From: Bradyrhizobium sp. ORS 278
GTDB taxonomy: Bacteria; Pseudomonadota; Alphaproteobacteria; Rhizobiales; Xanthobacteraceae
Direction: 5' to 3'
Length of the DNA stretch: 64,000 nucleotides
NCBI RefSeq assembly: GCF_000026145.1
Contig: NC_009445.1
Coordinates: 5,362,501-5,426,500 of the forward strand
Of the stretch, positions 45,858 to 56,102 are shown in pieces; position 1 is the first letter of the stretch, and every line of letters begins with the position of its first letter. The position numbers were made by a program, and so were the translations under genes. The notes beneath the pieces were generated by a model, which saw only the letters and a program-made list of their open reading frames with translations, searched no databases and had not been told where the DNA came from.

Positions 45858-47024
45858 GTGAGTTTGATGCCCCCGCCCCACTCCGCTTCGCCGCGCCGCC
45901 TGCTCTACGTGGCCAACGAGGATTTCGCGTTCCTGATGCACCGGCTGCCGATGGCGCGCGCCGCGCGCGATGCCGGCTACGAGGTGCATGTCGCGACCAA
46001 CGTCAATGCGGGCGCCGCCGCGATCGCCGCCGAGCGCTTCGTCCTGCATCCGATCCCGTTCCGGCGCGGCGGACTTTCGCCGTCGTCAGCTCTGCCCACG
46101 GTCCGAGCAATCCGCGCCGTGGAAGCGGCGATCCGACCCGACATCGTGCATCATTCGGGGCTGCAGGCGAGCGTGCTCGGCTCGCTGGCCGCGCTCGGGC
46201 GCCCTGCCCCGGTCGTCAACGCCATGACCGGCATGGGCTACATCTTCACGTCGTCGAGCTGGCGCTCGCGCCTGCTGAAGCGGGGCCTGCTCTCGCTGCT
46301 GCCGTGGCTGATGAACCGCCGCCCGAGCTGCGTGCTGGTGCAGAACCCCGACGATCGTGATGCCCTTCAGGCGATGGGCGTGCGCGCCGACAAAATCACG
46401 CTGATCCCCGGCTCCGGCGTCGACACCGACCGCTTCCGGCCGCTGCCGGAGCCCGACGGGCCGATCACCTTCGGCTTCGCCGGACGTCTGCTGACCGACA
46501 AGGGCATTCGCGCGCTGATCGCGGCGCACCGGATGCTGCGGCAGCAAGGCCGCAACGATCAGCTGCTGATCGCCGGCTCGCCCGATCCGGCCAACCCGGC
46601 CTCGGTTTCGGCCGCGGAAATCGAGGCTTGGCGCGCAGAGCCCGGCATCACCCTGCTCGGCCAGATCAAAGACATCACCGAGCTCTGGCGGCGCTGCCAC
46701 GTCGCCGTGCTTCCCTCGCATCGCGAGGGACTGCCGGTGAGCCTGCTGGAGGCTGCCGCCTGCGGCCGGCCGCTGGTCTCGACGGACGCTCCCGGCTGCC
46801 GCGAGATCGCGATCCACGGCCAGACCGGGCTCGCGGTCCTCGTCGAGGATGCCGCCGCGCTCGCGCAAGCGATGGCGCAGCTCGCGACGTCGCCCGAGCT
46901 GCGCGCGCGCTATGGTCAGGCCGCGCGGCAGCTCGTCGAGGACAAGCTCTCGGCCAGGATCATCGGCCGCTCCGTCGTGGCGCTTTATGATCGTCTCACC
47001 GCGGCCTCAGGCGACCACCAATGA
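45858..47024 (+). CDS. Family 4 glycosyltransferase
   Basis: A 388-residue GT-B enzyme starting at GTG 45858; an ATG at 45867 is also possible. RLLYVANEDFAFLMHRLPMA opens the acceptor domain. The donor domain has FGFAGRLLTDKGIRAL and the GT4 motif SHREGLPVSLLEAAACGRP with the conserved E-x7-E pattern. Relatives (WbpT/PglA-like) add the second sugar to an undecaprenyl-pyrophosphate-linked residue. It overlaps the WecA-like transferase gene by 4 bases, which supports that sequence of reactions: the transferase lays down the first sugar and this enzyme extends it. Confidence 0.92.
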   Translation: MSLMPPPHSASPRRLLYVANEDFAFLMHRLPMARAARDAGYEVHVATNVNAGAAAIAAERFVLHPIPFRRGGLSPSSALPTVRAIRAVEAAIRPDIVHHSGLQASVLGSLAALGRPAPVVNAMTGMGYIFTSSSWRSRLLKRGLLSLLPWLMNRRPSCVLVQNPDDRDALQAMGVRADKITLIPGSGVDTDRFRPLPEPDGPITFGFAGRLLTDKGIRALIAAHRMLRQQGRNDQLLIAGSPDPANPASVSAAEIEAWRAEPGITLLGQIKDITELWRRCHVAVLPSHREGLPVSLLEAAACGRPLVSTDAPGCREIAIHGQTGLAVLVEDAAALAQAMAQLATSPELRARYGQAARQLVEDKLSARIIGRSVVALYDRLTAASGDHQ

Positions 47025-48022
47025 TCGCCAGCCCCGCTGCCAATGCCGCTCTCATCGCCCTGCTGGCCGCGGTGATGTGCGCCGTCTCGATCGTGCTGCT
47101 GCGCCCGCTGCTGCAGCGCTATGCGCTGGCGCGGCCGAATGCGCGCTCGTCGCACAAGATTCCGACGCCGCAGGGCGCCGGCATCGCGGTCGTGGGCGCG
47201 ACGCTGGTGGTCGGCGGCGCCTTCGCCTCCGTGCTCGGCTTCGCGCCGCTTTCGATGCTGTTCATCGCCGTGCCGATGCTGGCGCTGGTCGGCCTGGTCG
47301 ACGACATCAGGCCGATCCCGGTGCTGCCGCGCTTCGTCCTGCAAGGGCTCGCCGTCGGCCTCGTCGTCTTCACCGCGCCTGACGATCTCAGGCTGTTTCA
47401 GATCCCATTGGCGGTCGAGCGCACCCTGCTGCTGATCGCCGGTTTGTGGTTCGTCAATCTCGTCAACTTCATGGACGGGCTCGACCTGATGACCGTGGCC
47501 GAAGCAGCGCCGATCACGACGACGCTCGTCCTGTTTGGCCTCTCCGGGGGCCTGCCATGGCCGGCGACCGCCATCTCCGCTGCGCTCGCCGGCGCCATGC
47601 TCGGCTTCGCGCCTTTCAACAAGCCGGTCGCAAATGTTTTTCTCGGCGATGTCGGCAGCCTGCCGATCGGCCTCCTGCTCGGCTGGGGCCTGCTGCATCT
47701 CGCCTGGCAAGGCTCCATCGCCGCCGCGCTGCTGCTGCCGCTGTATTATCTCGTCGACGCCACCTTCACGCTGCTGCGGCGGATGGCGCGGCGCGAGCCG
47801 TTCTGGGCGGCGCATCGCACCCACTTCTATCAACAAGCCACCGACAACGGCTTCACCGTCGCGCGCGTCGTCGGCGAGGTGTTCGTCCTCAATATCGCGC
47901 TTGCGGCGCTCGCTGTCCTCTCGGTGGCGCTGCAATCGCTGGTCGCCGACGTCATCCTGCTCGTGTTCGGTCTCGGCGCCGTCGCCTTCGTGCTGAGCCG
48001 GTTCTCACGGCCTCGCCGTTGA
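47021..48022 (+). CDS. Undecaprenyl-phosphate sugar-1-phosphate transferase (WecA/WbpL-like)
   Basis: A 333-residue multi-pass membrane protein of the MraY/WecA superfamily. LVDDIRPIPVLPRF is the DDxxD-type motif, FVNLVNFMDGLDLMT is the NFxDGxDG region, and NVFLGDVGSLPIG is the catalytic segment. About ten hydrophobic stretches are visible. These enzymes start O-antigen chains by transferring GlcNAc-, QuiNAc- or FucNAc-1-phosphate to undecaprenyl phosphate. The WbpM-like dehydratase convergently encoded next door could supply a 6-deoxy-HexNAc donor, as WbpL and WbpM do in Pseudomonas. The two stop codons are only 4 bases apart. Confidence 0.92.
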   Translation: MIASPAANAALIALLAAVMCAVSIVLLRPLLQRYALARPNARSSHKIPTPQGAGIAVVGATLVVGGAFASVLGFAPLSMLFIAVPMLALVGLVDDIRPIPVLPRFVLQGLAVGLVVFTAPDDLRLFQIPLAVERTLLLIAGLWFVNLVNFMDGLDLMTVAEAAPITTTLVLFGLSGGLPWPATAISAALAGAMLGFAPFNKPVANVFLGDVGSLPIGLLLGWGLLHLAWQGSIAAALLLPLYYLVDATFTLLRRMARREPFWAAHRTHFYQQATDNGFTVARVVGEVFVLNIALAALAVLSVALQSLVADVILLVFGLGAVAFVLSRFSRPRR

Positions 48023-48026
48023 CGGC

Positions 48027-49940
48027 TCAGGCCGCGGTCGAGCCGAACTCCGGCACTGCATCCTTCAGGACCGATTTAATCGTCACCGGATCGTTGCGCC
48101 CGATCGCCTGATCGAGCGCCGCTATCCACCCCTTCAGCGTCGGCATCGGCGGCTCGTTCGGCGTCGCCGCCATGACGCCGGCAACACCGATCTCGATCGG
48201 CGGCTCCTCGCTCGCGAACAGAATTTCGTTCAGCCGCTCGCCCGGACGAATGCCCGTGAACTTGATCTCGATGTCGTAGCCCGGCTGCAGGCCGGACAGC
48301 CGGATCATGCGCTCGGCGAGCTCGACGATGCGCACCGGCTGACCCATGTTCAGCACGTAGACCGAAACATCGGGCCGCTGCGGCCGGAGCGCATGCGAGG
48401 CCGCGGTGATGACGAGATCGCAAGCCTCGCGGATGGTCATGAAGTAGCGCACCATGTCCGGATGCGTCACCGTGACCGGACCGCCCGCCTCGATCTGCGC
48501 CTTGAACTTCGGAACCACCGAGCCGTTCGACGCCAGCACATTGCCAAACCGTACCGAGATCAGCCGCATCGGCGGCCGGCCAACGGGCCGCTCGGCGAGC
48601 TGACGGTCGAGCGCCTGGCAGTACATCTCGGCGAAGCGCTTGGTCAGGCCGAGCATCGACACCGGCTCGATCGCCTTGTCTGTCGAGATCATCACCATCG
48701 CCTCGGCACCCGACGCCACCGCGGCATCGGCCACGTTGATCGAGCCGAAGATGTTGGTCTTGACGCCCTCGCTCCAGTCACGCTCCAGGATCGGCACGTG
48801 CTTCAGAGCCGCGGCGTGGAACACCAGGTCAGGCTTGAACTCGCCGATCAGCGCGAACACCCGGTCGCGATCCCTGATGTCGGCGATGCGCCCCTCGACG
48901 GCGACATCCGCCTCGGGATCGGCCGCGAGCGCCTCGGTGATCGCATAGAGCGCCGGCTCGGAGTTTTCGAGAATGAGCAGCCGCGCCGCGCCGAACGCAA
49001 CGACGCGCTGGCAGATCTCGGCGCCGATCGAGCCGCCCCCGCCGGTCACGACCACGGCCTTGCCGCGCACCAGCGCTTCCAGCCGTCCGTAGTCGATCTT
49101 GTGGCTTGGCCGCAGCAGCAGATCCTCGACCGCGACCGGGGCGAGACGGGGCGCATCGCCGCTCTCCAGCGACGGCAGGCGGCTGACGATCAGGCGCAAG
49201 CGGCGCGCACGCATCAGGAAGGTCTCCGGATGGCAGTCCGGCTCGAACGCGGTGGGCATCATCAGCGCGCGCGCGATCGGCCGGTCGCGCCGGGCAAAGT
49301 CGGCCGCCACATCCTCGACGTCGTCGATGCCGCCGAGCACGGGAACGCCGCGGATCAACTGGCCACGGTCGGCCATCGACGGCGAGAGAATGCCGATCGG
49401 CCAGATCCGCTTGACCGCGCCGCTCTCGATGCCGCGCAGGACCACCTCCGCGTCGGCCGCGCGGCCGATCAGCAGCGCCGGGGCCGCATCCTCCGACTTC
49501 GCGTGACGGCGCACCCGCGTGTAGCGAAAATAGCGATAGGCGAAGCGCAATGCGCTGAGCGCGAAGATCTCCAGGAACCAGAACAGGATGATCGTGAGCT
49601 TGCCGAAGAAGAAAGTGCCGCGGACGTTGGGCGCGACGATGATGTAGTCGAGCACCAGGAAGGCGAGCGTCAGCACGGTCGCGACGCGCACGATATTGAG
49701 CGCATCCGGCAGCGACGTGAATCGCCACTTGGTGGTCAGCAGGTTGGAGAAGTAGAAGACGACGAAGCTGAAGGCGATGAAGTACGGCAGGATCTGCAGT
49801 AGCAGCGGCACCCGCTCCCAGAACGTGCTGGCACCTTCGAAGCGGATGTAGAACGCCGCAAACAGCGCGGCGATGCTCACCAGAAGGTCATGCGCCGCGA
49901 TCAGCAGGTTCCGCGAGGTGAGCTGCGACAGGCGCGTCAT
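48027..49940 (-). CDS. Membrane-bound UDP-HexNAc 4,6-dehydratase (WbpM/CapD family)
   Basis: A 637-residue protein. Four hydrophobic segments fill residues 10-135; a soluble Rossmann SDR domain starts near residue 285 with VVTGGGGSIGAEIC. Other motifs are VFHAAALKHVP, MVMISTDKAIEPVS and LTKRFAEMY. WbpM/FlaA1 enzymes convert UDP-GlcNAc to the 4-keto-6-deoxy sugar, and use Met where most SDRs have Tyr, four residues before the Lys. Here the segment is SMLGLTKR, which aligns Leu rather than Met at that position. The gene overlaps the O-antigen ligase/polymerase gene by 4 bases in the hldD-hldE-wzy/waaL-wbpM operon. Confidence 0.92.
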   Translation of the reverse strand: MTRLSQLTSRNLLIAAHDLLVSIAALFAAFYIRFEGASTFWERVPLLLQILPYFIAFSFVVFYFSNLLTTKWRFTSLPDALNIVRVATVLTLAFLVLDYIIVAPNVRGTFFFGKLTIILFWFLEIFALSALRFAYRYFRYTRVRRHAKSEDAAPALLIGRAADAEVVLRGIESGAVKRIWPIGILSPSMADRGQLIRGVPVLGGIDDVEDVAADFARRDRPIARALMMPTAFEPDCHPETFLMRARRLRLIVSRLPSLESGDAPRLAPVAVEDLLLRPSHKIDYGRLEALVRGKAVVVTGGGGSIGAEICQRVVAFGAARLLILENSEPALYAITEALAADPEADVAVEGRIADIRDRDRVFALIGEFKPDLVFHAAALKHVPILERDWSEGVKTNIFGSINVADAAVASGAEAMVMISTDKAIEPVSMLGLTKRFAEMYCQALDRQLAERPVGRPPMRLISVRFGNVLASNGSVVPKFKAQIEAGGPVTVTHPDMVRYFMTIREACDLVITAASHALRPQRPDVSVYVLNMGQPVRIVELAERMIRLSGLQPGYDIEIKFTGIRPGERLNEILFASEEPPIEIGVAGVMAATPNEPPMPTLKGWIAALDQAIGRNDPVTIKSVLKDAVPEFGSTAA

Positions 49941-51220
49941 GGCACGACGCCCCCTTGCTCCGCATCAGGCTGTTTCCTCAGCCGCAGCACCATGCCGCCG
50001 GCCACGCCGACGCCGATGACGTACATCCACCCCTCGTGAAAATCGAAGATGTGCGAGTTGAACAGCGAGGTGAAGATGTTCTGCACCACCACGAGAAGCC
50101 CGATCCACGGCACGAGACCGTCGCCGCGGAACAGCAGGAGATGCAACGCCCACATCGCGTAGAGAACGACCACGCCGAGCGTGCCCCACTGGACCGCGAC
50201 GTTGAGCGTCTGATTGTGCGGATTGCCGACCACGGTGCCGGCGGCGAGATCAGTGCGGTCGCTCGCGGCCAGCTCGAACAGATGCCGCGTCGAGCCCGAG
50301 CCATGGCCGATCACCGGTGCGTCGGCAAAGAAATGCAGCGATTTGCGCCAGAACTCCAGGCGTTCGCCGATCGATGTGACGGCGCGGTCGTTCCGGTAAT
50401 CCTGATACTGCTGCGTGAATGTCGCTACCTTCTGCTGCAGTTGCGGCGAGACCGACCACGCGGCCAAGCCGATCACCACAGCCGACACGGCGATCAGCAG
50501 GTTGGCCCGCCATTTCAGATGGATCAGGCCGAACACAGCGAGCAGGACCGGAATTGTCACCAGCGCCGTGCGCGAGACCACGATGAAGATCATGTTGGCC
50601 AGGAATGCGATCATGATCGCGGTGAGAATGCCCGCCGGCACGAAACGGCGCGCGCGCAACAGCTGAGCGATCGGATAGGCCAGCGCCACCGCGCAGAGCG
50701 AGAATTCCTGGCCCTGGTCGATATAGTTCTTCACGAAGATGCCGCGATCCGCGTTGGCCTTCAGCGCCAGGGCCGGATTGAACCCCACCGCCGTGGACAT
50801 CACGACCATCAGCACGCAGGACGCCAGGAACGCCGTGAACACCCACAGGCCGCGCTCGGATCGCTGGAAGTGGTAGAGGAGCGCCGGCAGCACCAGGAGC
50901 TTCGCGGCCGGCCCGACCGCATAGAGCCGCGCGCCCCAGGCCGCGTCCGACCATAACGTGCCGACCAGCGCCAGCACGAACAGCGCGATCGGCGCCAGCG
51001 AGATCGGCCGCTTCAGGATCTGCAGCAGACGATCGAGATCGAGAAACGGCACCATCGTGATCAGCATGACGACGCCGAGGATGGACACCAGCGAGGTCGA
51101 CCACGGCAGCGACGCGGCCAGCAGAACGGCGACGACGTCCACCGTGGTCCGCCACGCCGCCGGATCGCGCCAGCGGCGGGCCAGCAGCGCCGGGCCGGGA
51201 TGACCTGCAAGCGCGCTCAT
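49937..51220 (-). CDS. O-antigen ligase/polymerase family membrane protein
   Basis: A 427-residue protein with about eleven hydrophobic segments and a large periplasmic loop near residues 270-330. The loop contains the Wzy_C/WaaL-type region, including [15 protein letters not shown] and [16 protein letters not shown] with a conserved His. Members either ligate undecaprenyl-linked chains to lipid A-core (WaaL) or polymerise repeats (Wzy); sequence alone does not separate them. Both its neighbours overlap it by 4 bases. Being between hldE and wbpM favours a LPS role. Confidence 0.87.
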   Translation of the reverse strand: MSALAGHPGPALLARRWRDPAAWRTTVDVVAVLLAASLPWSTSLVSILGVVMLITMVPFLDLDRLLQILKRPISLAPIALFVLALVGTLWSDAAWGARLYAVGPAAKLLVLPALLYHFQRSERGLWVFTAFLASCVLMVVMSTAVGFNPALALKANADRGIFVKNYIDQGQEFSLCAVALAYPIAQLLRARRFVPAGILTAIMIAFLANMIFIVVSRTALVTIPVLLAVFGLIHLKWRANLLIAVSAVVIGLAAWSVSPQLQQKVATFTQQYQDYRNDRAVTSIGERLEFWRKSLHFFADAPVIGHGSGSTRHLFELAASDRTDLAAGTVVGNPHNQTLNVAVQWGTLGVVVLYAMWALHLLLFRGDGLVPWIGLLVVVQNIFTSLFNSHIFDFHEGWMYVIGVGVAGGMVLRLRKQPDAEQGGVVP

Positions 51221-52689
51221 CGCTGATCGCTCCGGGCACGATCGACCAGCGCTGTCGTGCTGTGTCCCTTCAGGATGTCGATCAACAGCACCTCGCCGCC
51301 GGCGGCCTCGACCACCTCGTGGCCCACCACCTGCTCTCGCGTGTAGTCGCCGCCCTTGACCAGGACGCTCGGTCGCACCAGCTCGATCAGGCGCAGCGGC
51401 GTCTCCTCCGTAAAGATCGCAACAAGATCCACCGCTTCCAATGCGGCCAGCACTTCGGCCCGCGCGCGCTCGTCCTGCACCGGACGGCTCTCACCCTTCA
51501 ATCGCTTGACCGAAGTGTCGCTGTTCAGTCCAACGACGAGCCGGTCGCAGGCGGCGCGCGCCGCCGTCAGTACCTTCACATGGCCCGGATGCAGGATGTC
51601 GAAGCAGCCATTGGTGAAGCCGACGCGCAGACCTTCGCTTCGCCAAACGGCGACACGCGTTGCGAGTTCGCCATCGTTCTCGATGATCTTTTCTTCGGCG
51701 GCACGGTAGGCATGCGGCAGAATCTTGCGGCGCAGCTCCGCCGATGTCACGCTTGCCGTCCCCTGCTTGCTGACAGCTACGGCCGCTGCCGCGCTCGCCA
51801 TCCGCAGCGCGTCTTCCCAGGCTGCGCCGGCGGCGAGCGCTGCCGCCAGCACGGCGACGACTGTATCGCCGGCGCCGGAGACGTCGCGCACCTTCACCGG
51901 ATAGGCCGGCACGTGGATCGGATCGCCCTGGCGCGGCACCAGGGTCATGCCGCGCTCGCTCTGCGTCACCAGGATCGCCTCGCAATCGGCCAGATAGATC
52001 GCATCCTGCGCGGCCGCGGCGATCTCCTGCTCGGTCTCGGCGCGGCTGCGGGTCGCTTCCGAGAATTCCTTGCGGTTCGGCGTCAGCACGCTGGCACCGC
52101 GATAGATCGCGAGATTCGCGCTCTTGGGATCGACGATCACGCGCTTGCCGGCCCTGCGCGTCGCGTCGATCACATTGCGCAGCACGCGCGCGGTCAGCAC
52201 GCCCTTGGCGTAGTCCGACAGCAGCACGATGTCGGCCCGCGCGATCAGCGGCAGGATGGCGGCGATCAGCTTCTGCTCGATGTCCTCGGACGCAGGCGCG
52301 GCGCGCTCCCAGTCAGCACGCAGCATGTGGGTCGAGAAATGCTCCGAGACGAAGCGCACCTTGCGCGTCGTCGGCCGCGACGGGTCGCGCACCAGGACAC
52401 TCTCGATGCCATCAACCTTCGCAAGCTCGGCCTCGAGCTGGTCGCCCGCTGCGTCCTGCCCGACCAGGCCGACGAAGATGCCGCGCGCGCCGAGCGCTGC
52501 GATGTTGCGCGCGACATTGCCGGCGCCGCCGATATTGGTTTCGCTGCGCTGGACCGCGATGACGGGCGCGGGTGCCTCCGGCGAGATCCGCGACACCTCG
52601 CCGTAAACGAACTCGTCCAGCATGAGGTCGCCGACGCACAGCACCGTCTGGCGGGCGATCGCTTGCGAGAGATCGTCAAAGTCGAACAT
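51217..52689 (-). CDS. hldE: Bifunctional heptose 7-phosphate kinase / heptose 1-phosphate adenylyltransferase
   Basis: About 490 residues from ATG 52689; the frame is open further upstream but overlaps hldD. The canonical order is seen: a PfkB kinase domain first ([47 protein letters not shown]) and the nucleotidyltransferase last ([48 protein letters not shown]). HldE phosphorylates D-glycero-D-manno-heptose 7-phosphate at C1 and later adenylylates the monophosphate, giving ADP-heptose. gmhA and gmhB are encoded just across the divergent promoter, and hldD directly upstream, so the complete pathway is here. Confidence 0.97.
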   Translation of the reverse strand: MFDFDDLSQAIARQTVLCVGDLMLDEFVYGEVSRISPEAPAPVIAVQRSETNIGGAGNVARNIAALGARGIFVGLVGQDAAGDQLEAELAKVDGIESVLVRDPSRPTTRKVRFVSEHFSTHMLRADWERAAPASEDIEQKLIAAILPLIARADIVLLSDYAKGVLTARVLRNVIDATRRAGKRVIVDPKSANLAIYRGASVLTPNRKEFSEATRSRAETEQEIAAAAQDAIYLADCEAILVTQSERGMTLVPRQGDPIHVPAYPVKVRDVSGAGDTVVAVLAAALAAGAAWEDALRMASAAAAVAVSKQGTASVTSAELRRKILPHAYRAAEEKIIENDGELATRVAVWRSEGLRVGFTNGCFDILHPGHVKVLTAARAACDRLVVGLNSDTSVKRLKGESRPVQDERARAEVLAALEAVDLVAIFTEETPLRLIELVRPSVLVKGGDYTREQVVGHEVVEAAGGEVLLIDILKGHSTTALVDRARSDQR

Positions 52690-52726
52690 CAGCGGCAGTC
52701 TCGGTAGGTGATCCAGAACAGTTCGT

Positions 52727-53707
52727 CTAGCGGAAGCGGTCGGCGGAATCGAGATAGTCTCGGACATAGGCGGCCACGGCATCCTCGAGCGGCGTGAAGC
52801 CGCCGTTGTAGCCGGCGGCCAGCAGGCGATCGACATTGCTCTGGGTGAAGTACTGGTAGCTGCCGCGAATCGCTTCGGGCATGTCGACGTAGTCGATCCG
52901 CGGCACAGCGCCAAGCGTGGCGTAGACCGCCAGCATCATGTCCTTGAAGCTGCGCGCCTGGCCCGTGCCGACGTTGAACAGCCCGGAGACGGATGGCGTC
53001 GCCAGCAGCCACAGCATCACGCGCACGACGTCGTCGACATAGATGAAGTCGCGGCGCTGGTCACCGTCGGCAATGCCGTCCCGGTGCGACTTGAACAGCT
53101 GCAAAGTGTGCCCGGCCTTGATGTCGTCGAAGCGGCGCGTCAATACGCTCATCATCGATCCCTTGTGGTACTCGTTGGGACCGAACACGTTGAAGAACTT
53201 CAAGCCAGCGTATTGCGGCGGCAGCCGCTCGCCGCGCTCGGCGCGCGCCGCGATCGCCGTGTCGAACAGATGCTTGCTCCAGCCGTAGAGGTTCATCGGC
53301 CGGAGCGTCTTCAGCGCCGCGAGCGACGGATCATCCACGAAGCCCTGCGCGCCGTCGCCATAGGTCGCAGCCGAGGAGGCGTAGATGAACGGCGTGGTGT
53401 TGGCCGTGCACCAGTCGAGCAGACGCAGGGAACTGCGGAAATTGCGCTCCATCACGAGGTCGCCGTCGACCACGGTGGTCGCGGAGATCGCGCCCATGTG
53501 CAGGACGGCGTCGAGACGACGGCCCTTCAGCCAGGCGTCCAGGTCGGACGGCGGCACGACATCGGCGAGCTGACGTTTGGCCAGATTGCGCCACTTGCCC
53601 TCGCTGCCGAGGGTGTCGCAGACGACGACATCGGTACGGCCGGCGTCGTTCAGCGCCGCGACCAGATTCGATCCGATAAACCCGGCGCCGCCGGTCACCA
53701 GCAACAT
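52727..53707 (-). CDS. hldD: ADP-L-glycero-D-manno-heptose 6-epimerase
   Basis: A 326-residue extended SDR from ATG 53707; upstream in-frame codons lie in the promoter region. [16 protein letters not shown] is the NADP-binding motif, [12 protein letters not shown] the catalytic Ser segment, and [10 protein letters not shown] the Tyr-x-x-x-Lys pair. [14 protein letters not shown] and [14 protein letters not shown] are diagnostic of HldD/RfaD. It inverts C6 of ADP-D,D-heptose to the L,D form used by heptosyltransferases. First gene of a minus-strand operon with hldE 37 bases downstream, and divergent from waaF. Confidence 0.97.
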   Translation of the reverse strand: MLLVTGGAGFIGSNLVAALNDAGRTDVVVCDTLGSEGKWRNLAKRQLADVVPPSDLDAWLKGRRLDAVLHMGAISATTVVDGDLVMERNFRSSLRLLDWCTANTTPFIYASSAATYGDGAQGFVDDPSLAALKTLRPMNLYGWSKHLFDTAIAARAERGERLPPQYAGLKFFNVFGPNEYHKGSMMSVLTRRFDDIKAGHTLQLFKSHRDGIADGDQRRDFIYVDDVVRVMLWLLATPSVSGLFNVGTGQARSFKDMMLAVYATLGAVPRIDYVDMPEAIRGSYQYFTQSNVDRLLAAGYNGGFTPLEDAVAAYVRDYLDSADRFR

Positions 53708-53855
53708 TCCGTTAGCCCGTCCTGATCCCGAAAACCCGGCCCTCGCGTAGCGCATGCGGCGACAAAGTGTAAGCGCTTTGGTGACGGCCGAGACCGGCCA
53801 CTTTACCTGTGGCGGCTGAGCGGCTACCAGCGCGCCGGAGCCAGGCAGACAAAGA

Positions 53856-54920
53856 ATGAATTCCAATTCGGCCAACATCGCGGTGGACGCTGACGACACC
53901 AGCCCGATCCTGATCATTCCCTATATGTGGATCGGCGATTTCGTCCGCGGCCACACCGTGGTGCGGGTGCTCAAGGAGCGCTGGCCGAATCGGCCCGTGG
54001 ACCTGCTGGTGACCTCGTTGTGCGCGCCGCTGGTCGATTACATGCCCGGCGTCCGCTCCGGCATCGTCTGGGACCTGCCGCGCAGCCGGCTGGCGCTGGC
54101 CAGGCAGTGGCATCTCGCCAGCCTGTTGCGCGAGCGCCACTATGGTACCGCCCTGGTGATGCCGCGCACGTGGAAGTCCGCCTTGGCGCCGGCGCTTGCC
54201 GCCATTCCCGAACGCGTCGGCTTCGTCGGCGAGATCAGGTTCGGCCTGCTGAACCGCTGGCGCTGGGGCGAGAAGGCGCTGCCCCGCTTCATCGACAAGA
54301 ACGCGGCCCTCGCTTTGCCCGACGGCGCGCCGCTGCCGCCGGAATGGCCGGTGCCGCAGCTCCGGGTGCCGCCGGGAGATGTCGCGCGCTGGCGCGAGGC
54401 GAACGGCCTGGGGAGTCGGCCCGCGGTCGCGCTGGCGCCGGGGTCGGTCGGCGCCGCGAAGCGCTGGCCCTTCTACGGCGAGGCAGCCCGACTGCTGCAC
54501 GCGGCGGGCCTCGATGTCTGGGTGGTCGGCGGTCCCGGCGAGAAGGCGCTCGCCGCCGAGATCGTCGCCACAGGCGGCCCGGAGGTCCGCGACCTCACCG
54601 GAACCGACCTGCGCAACGGCATCCTGGCGATGGCGGCGGCCGGTGTCGCCATCTCCAACGATTCGGGCCTGATGCACATCGCCGCCGCCCTGGGCACGCC
54701 GACCATGGGTATCTTCGGCCCGACCAGCCCGTACCATTGGGCGCCGCTGAACGGCCTCGCCGCGACCGTGCAGACAAAGACGCAGGTGCCCTGCCAGCCT
54801 TGCCATCGTCCGGTCTGCCGGATGAACGATCACCGCTGCATGCGGGACATCCCGGCCATCGATGTGGCCGCGATCGCCCAGCGCGTGCTGGCTGAGGCGG
54901 CGATCCCGGTCGCCCCCTAG
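53856..54920 (+). CDS. waaF: ADP-heptose:LPS heptosyltransferase II
   Basis: A 354-residue GT9 enzyme. ILIIPYMWIGDFVRGHTVVR matches the WaaF N-terminal pattern. The donor region includes ALAPGSVGAAKRWPFYGEAA and the conserved C-terminal segment AISNDSGLMHIAAALGTP-like (NDSGLMHIAAALGTP visible), then FGPTSPYHWAP. The enzyme adds the second L,D-heptose to the inner core. The acceptor domain is slightly short but complete. The next gene is gmhA, 57 bases downstream, so waaF-gmhA-gmhB form an operon divergent from hldD-hldE. The C-terminal Cys-rich segment (QVPCQPCHRPVCRMNDHRC) is typical of alphaproteobacterial WaaF. Confidence 0.95.
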   Translation: MNSNSANIAVDADDTSPILIIPYMWIGDFVRGHTVVRVLKERWPNRPVDLLVTSLCAPLVDYMPGVRSGIVWDLPRSRLALARQWHLASLLRERHYGTALVMPRTWKSALAPALAAIPERVGFVGEIRFGLLNRWRWGEKALPRFIDKNAALALPDGAPLPPEWPVPQLRVPPGDVARWREANGLGSRPAVALAPGSVGAAKRWPFYGEAARLLHAAGLDVWVVGGPGEKALAAEIVATGGPEVRDLTGTDLRNGILAMAAAGVAISNDSGLMHIAAALGTPTMGIFGPTSPYHWAPLNGLAATVQTKTQVPCQPCHRPVCRMNDHRCMRDIPAIDVAAIAQRVLAEAAIPVAP

Positions 54921-54977
54921 CTTGCGCGGGGACGGCGCGCCCCCTACACCGGCCCTATCGCAATCCGAGCCGCCATC

Positions 54978-55574
54978 GTGACCGACGCACTGGACAGCCT
55001 GATCTCCAACCATCTCGCCCGCTCCCGCGCGGCGATGGAGCGCGCGGCTGTCGATGGCGCACTTCTCGCCAGCGCCGAGCGGATCGCGACGGCGATCATC
55101 GGAGCGCTGCGCGGCGGCCACAAGCTGCTGATCGTCGGCAATGGCGGCAGCGCGGCGGATGCGCAGCACATCGCGGCCGAGATCGTCGGCCGCTACAAGC
55201 AGGAGCGGCCCGCCTTTGCGGCGATCGCGCTGACCACCGACACTTCGGCGCTGACCGCGATCGGCAATGATTACGGCTTCGATCACGTGTTCGCCCGCCA
55301 GGTCGAGGGACTCGGCGCCAGCGGCGACGTGCTGCTGGCGATCTCGACCTCCGGCCGCTCGCCGAGCATCCTCAACGCGCTGCGCAAGGCTCGCGAGCGC
55401 GGGCTGGTGACGATCGGCTTCACCGGCACCAACGGCCTTGGCATGGGTGAACTGTGCGACGAGCTGCTGGTCGCGCCGAGCGACGATACGCCGCTGATCC
55501 AGCAGATCCACCTCGCCACCGCGCACGGCATCTGCGAGACCATCGAGGCGGCGCTGATGCAGGACGCGCGCTAG
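54978..55574 (+). CDS. gmhA: Sedoheptulose 7-phosphate isomerase
   Basis: A 198-residue SIS-domain enzyme starting at GTG 54978. LLIVGNGGSAADAQHIAAE carries the zinc-binding His and Glu, LLAISTSGRSPSILNAL the phosphate-binding serines, and IQQIHLATAHGICE the remaining metal ligands (Gln and His). It converts sedoheptulose 7-phosphate to D-glycero-D-manno-heptose 7-phosphate, the first committed step of ADP-heptose synthesis. It directly abuts gmhB. It differs from the divergent SIS paralogue at 15248, which lacks the Glu at the HxxxE position. Confidence 0.96.
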   Translation: MTDALDSLISNHLARSRAAMERAAVDGALLASAERIATAIIGALRGGHKLLIVGNGGSAADAQHIAAEIVGRYKQERPAFAAIALTTDTSALTAIGNDYGFDHVFARQVEGLGASGDVLLAISTSGRSPSILNALRKARERGLVTIGFTGTNGLGMGELCDELLVAPSDDTPLIQQIHLATAHGICETIEAALMQDAR

Positions 55575-56102
55575 ATGACGACTCCTCAGCTCAAGCCCGC
55601 GGCGTTCCTCGATCGCGACGGCGTCATCAACCACGACGACAACTACATCGGCTCGCCCGAGCGCATCCGCTGGATGCCGAATGTGGCGGCTGCGATCCGG
55701 CGGCTGAACGAGGCCGGCTATCACGTCTTCCTGTTCACCAACCAGTCGGGCGTCGCGCGCGGGCTGTTCAGCGAGGACGACGTGCTCAGCCTGCATGATT
55801 GGATGCGGGCGGAGCTGGCGGCGCAGGGGGCCGTGATCGACGACATCCGCTACTGCCCGTACCATACCGAAGGCTCCGTCGAGCGATACCTGCGCGAGCA
55901 TCCCTGGCGCAAGCCACAGCCGGGAATGATCCTCGACCTGATGCAGCACTGGGCTGTCCGGCGCGAGGGCAGCTTCGTGATCGGCGACCGGGCCTCCGAC
56001 ATCGCAGCCGCCGAAGCGGCCGGCCTGCCCGGCTTCCTGTTCGCCGGCGGCGACCTCGATGCATTTGTCACCGAGGTCATCGCTCAGACCAGTCCGCGGT
56101 AG
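55575..56102 (+). CDS. gmhB: D-glycero-D-manno-heptose 1,7-bisphosphate 7-phosphatase
   Basis: A 175-residue HAD-superfamily histidinol-phosphatase-like enzyme. [13 protein letters not shown] supplies the nucleophile Asp and general-acid Asp, [13 protein letters not shown] the motif II Ser/Asn region, YCPYHTE the structural zinc-site residues, and [11 protein letters not shown] plus [16 protein letters not shown] motifs III and IV. The ATG follows the gmhA stop with no gap. Its last 19 bases overlap the convergent GT4 gene at 56084. It removes the C7 phosphate between the two HldE steps. Confidence 0.95.
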   Translation: MTTPQLKPAAFLDRDGVINHDDNYIGSPERIRWMPNVAAAIRRLNEAGYHVFLFTNQSGVARGLFSEDDVLSLHDWMRAELAAQGAVIDDIRYCPYHTEGSVERYLREHPWRKPQPGMILDLMQHWAVRREGSFVIGDRASDIAAAEAAGLPGFLFAGGDLDAFVTEVIAQTSPR

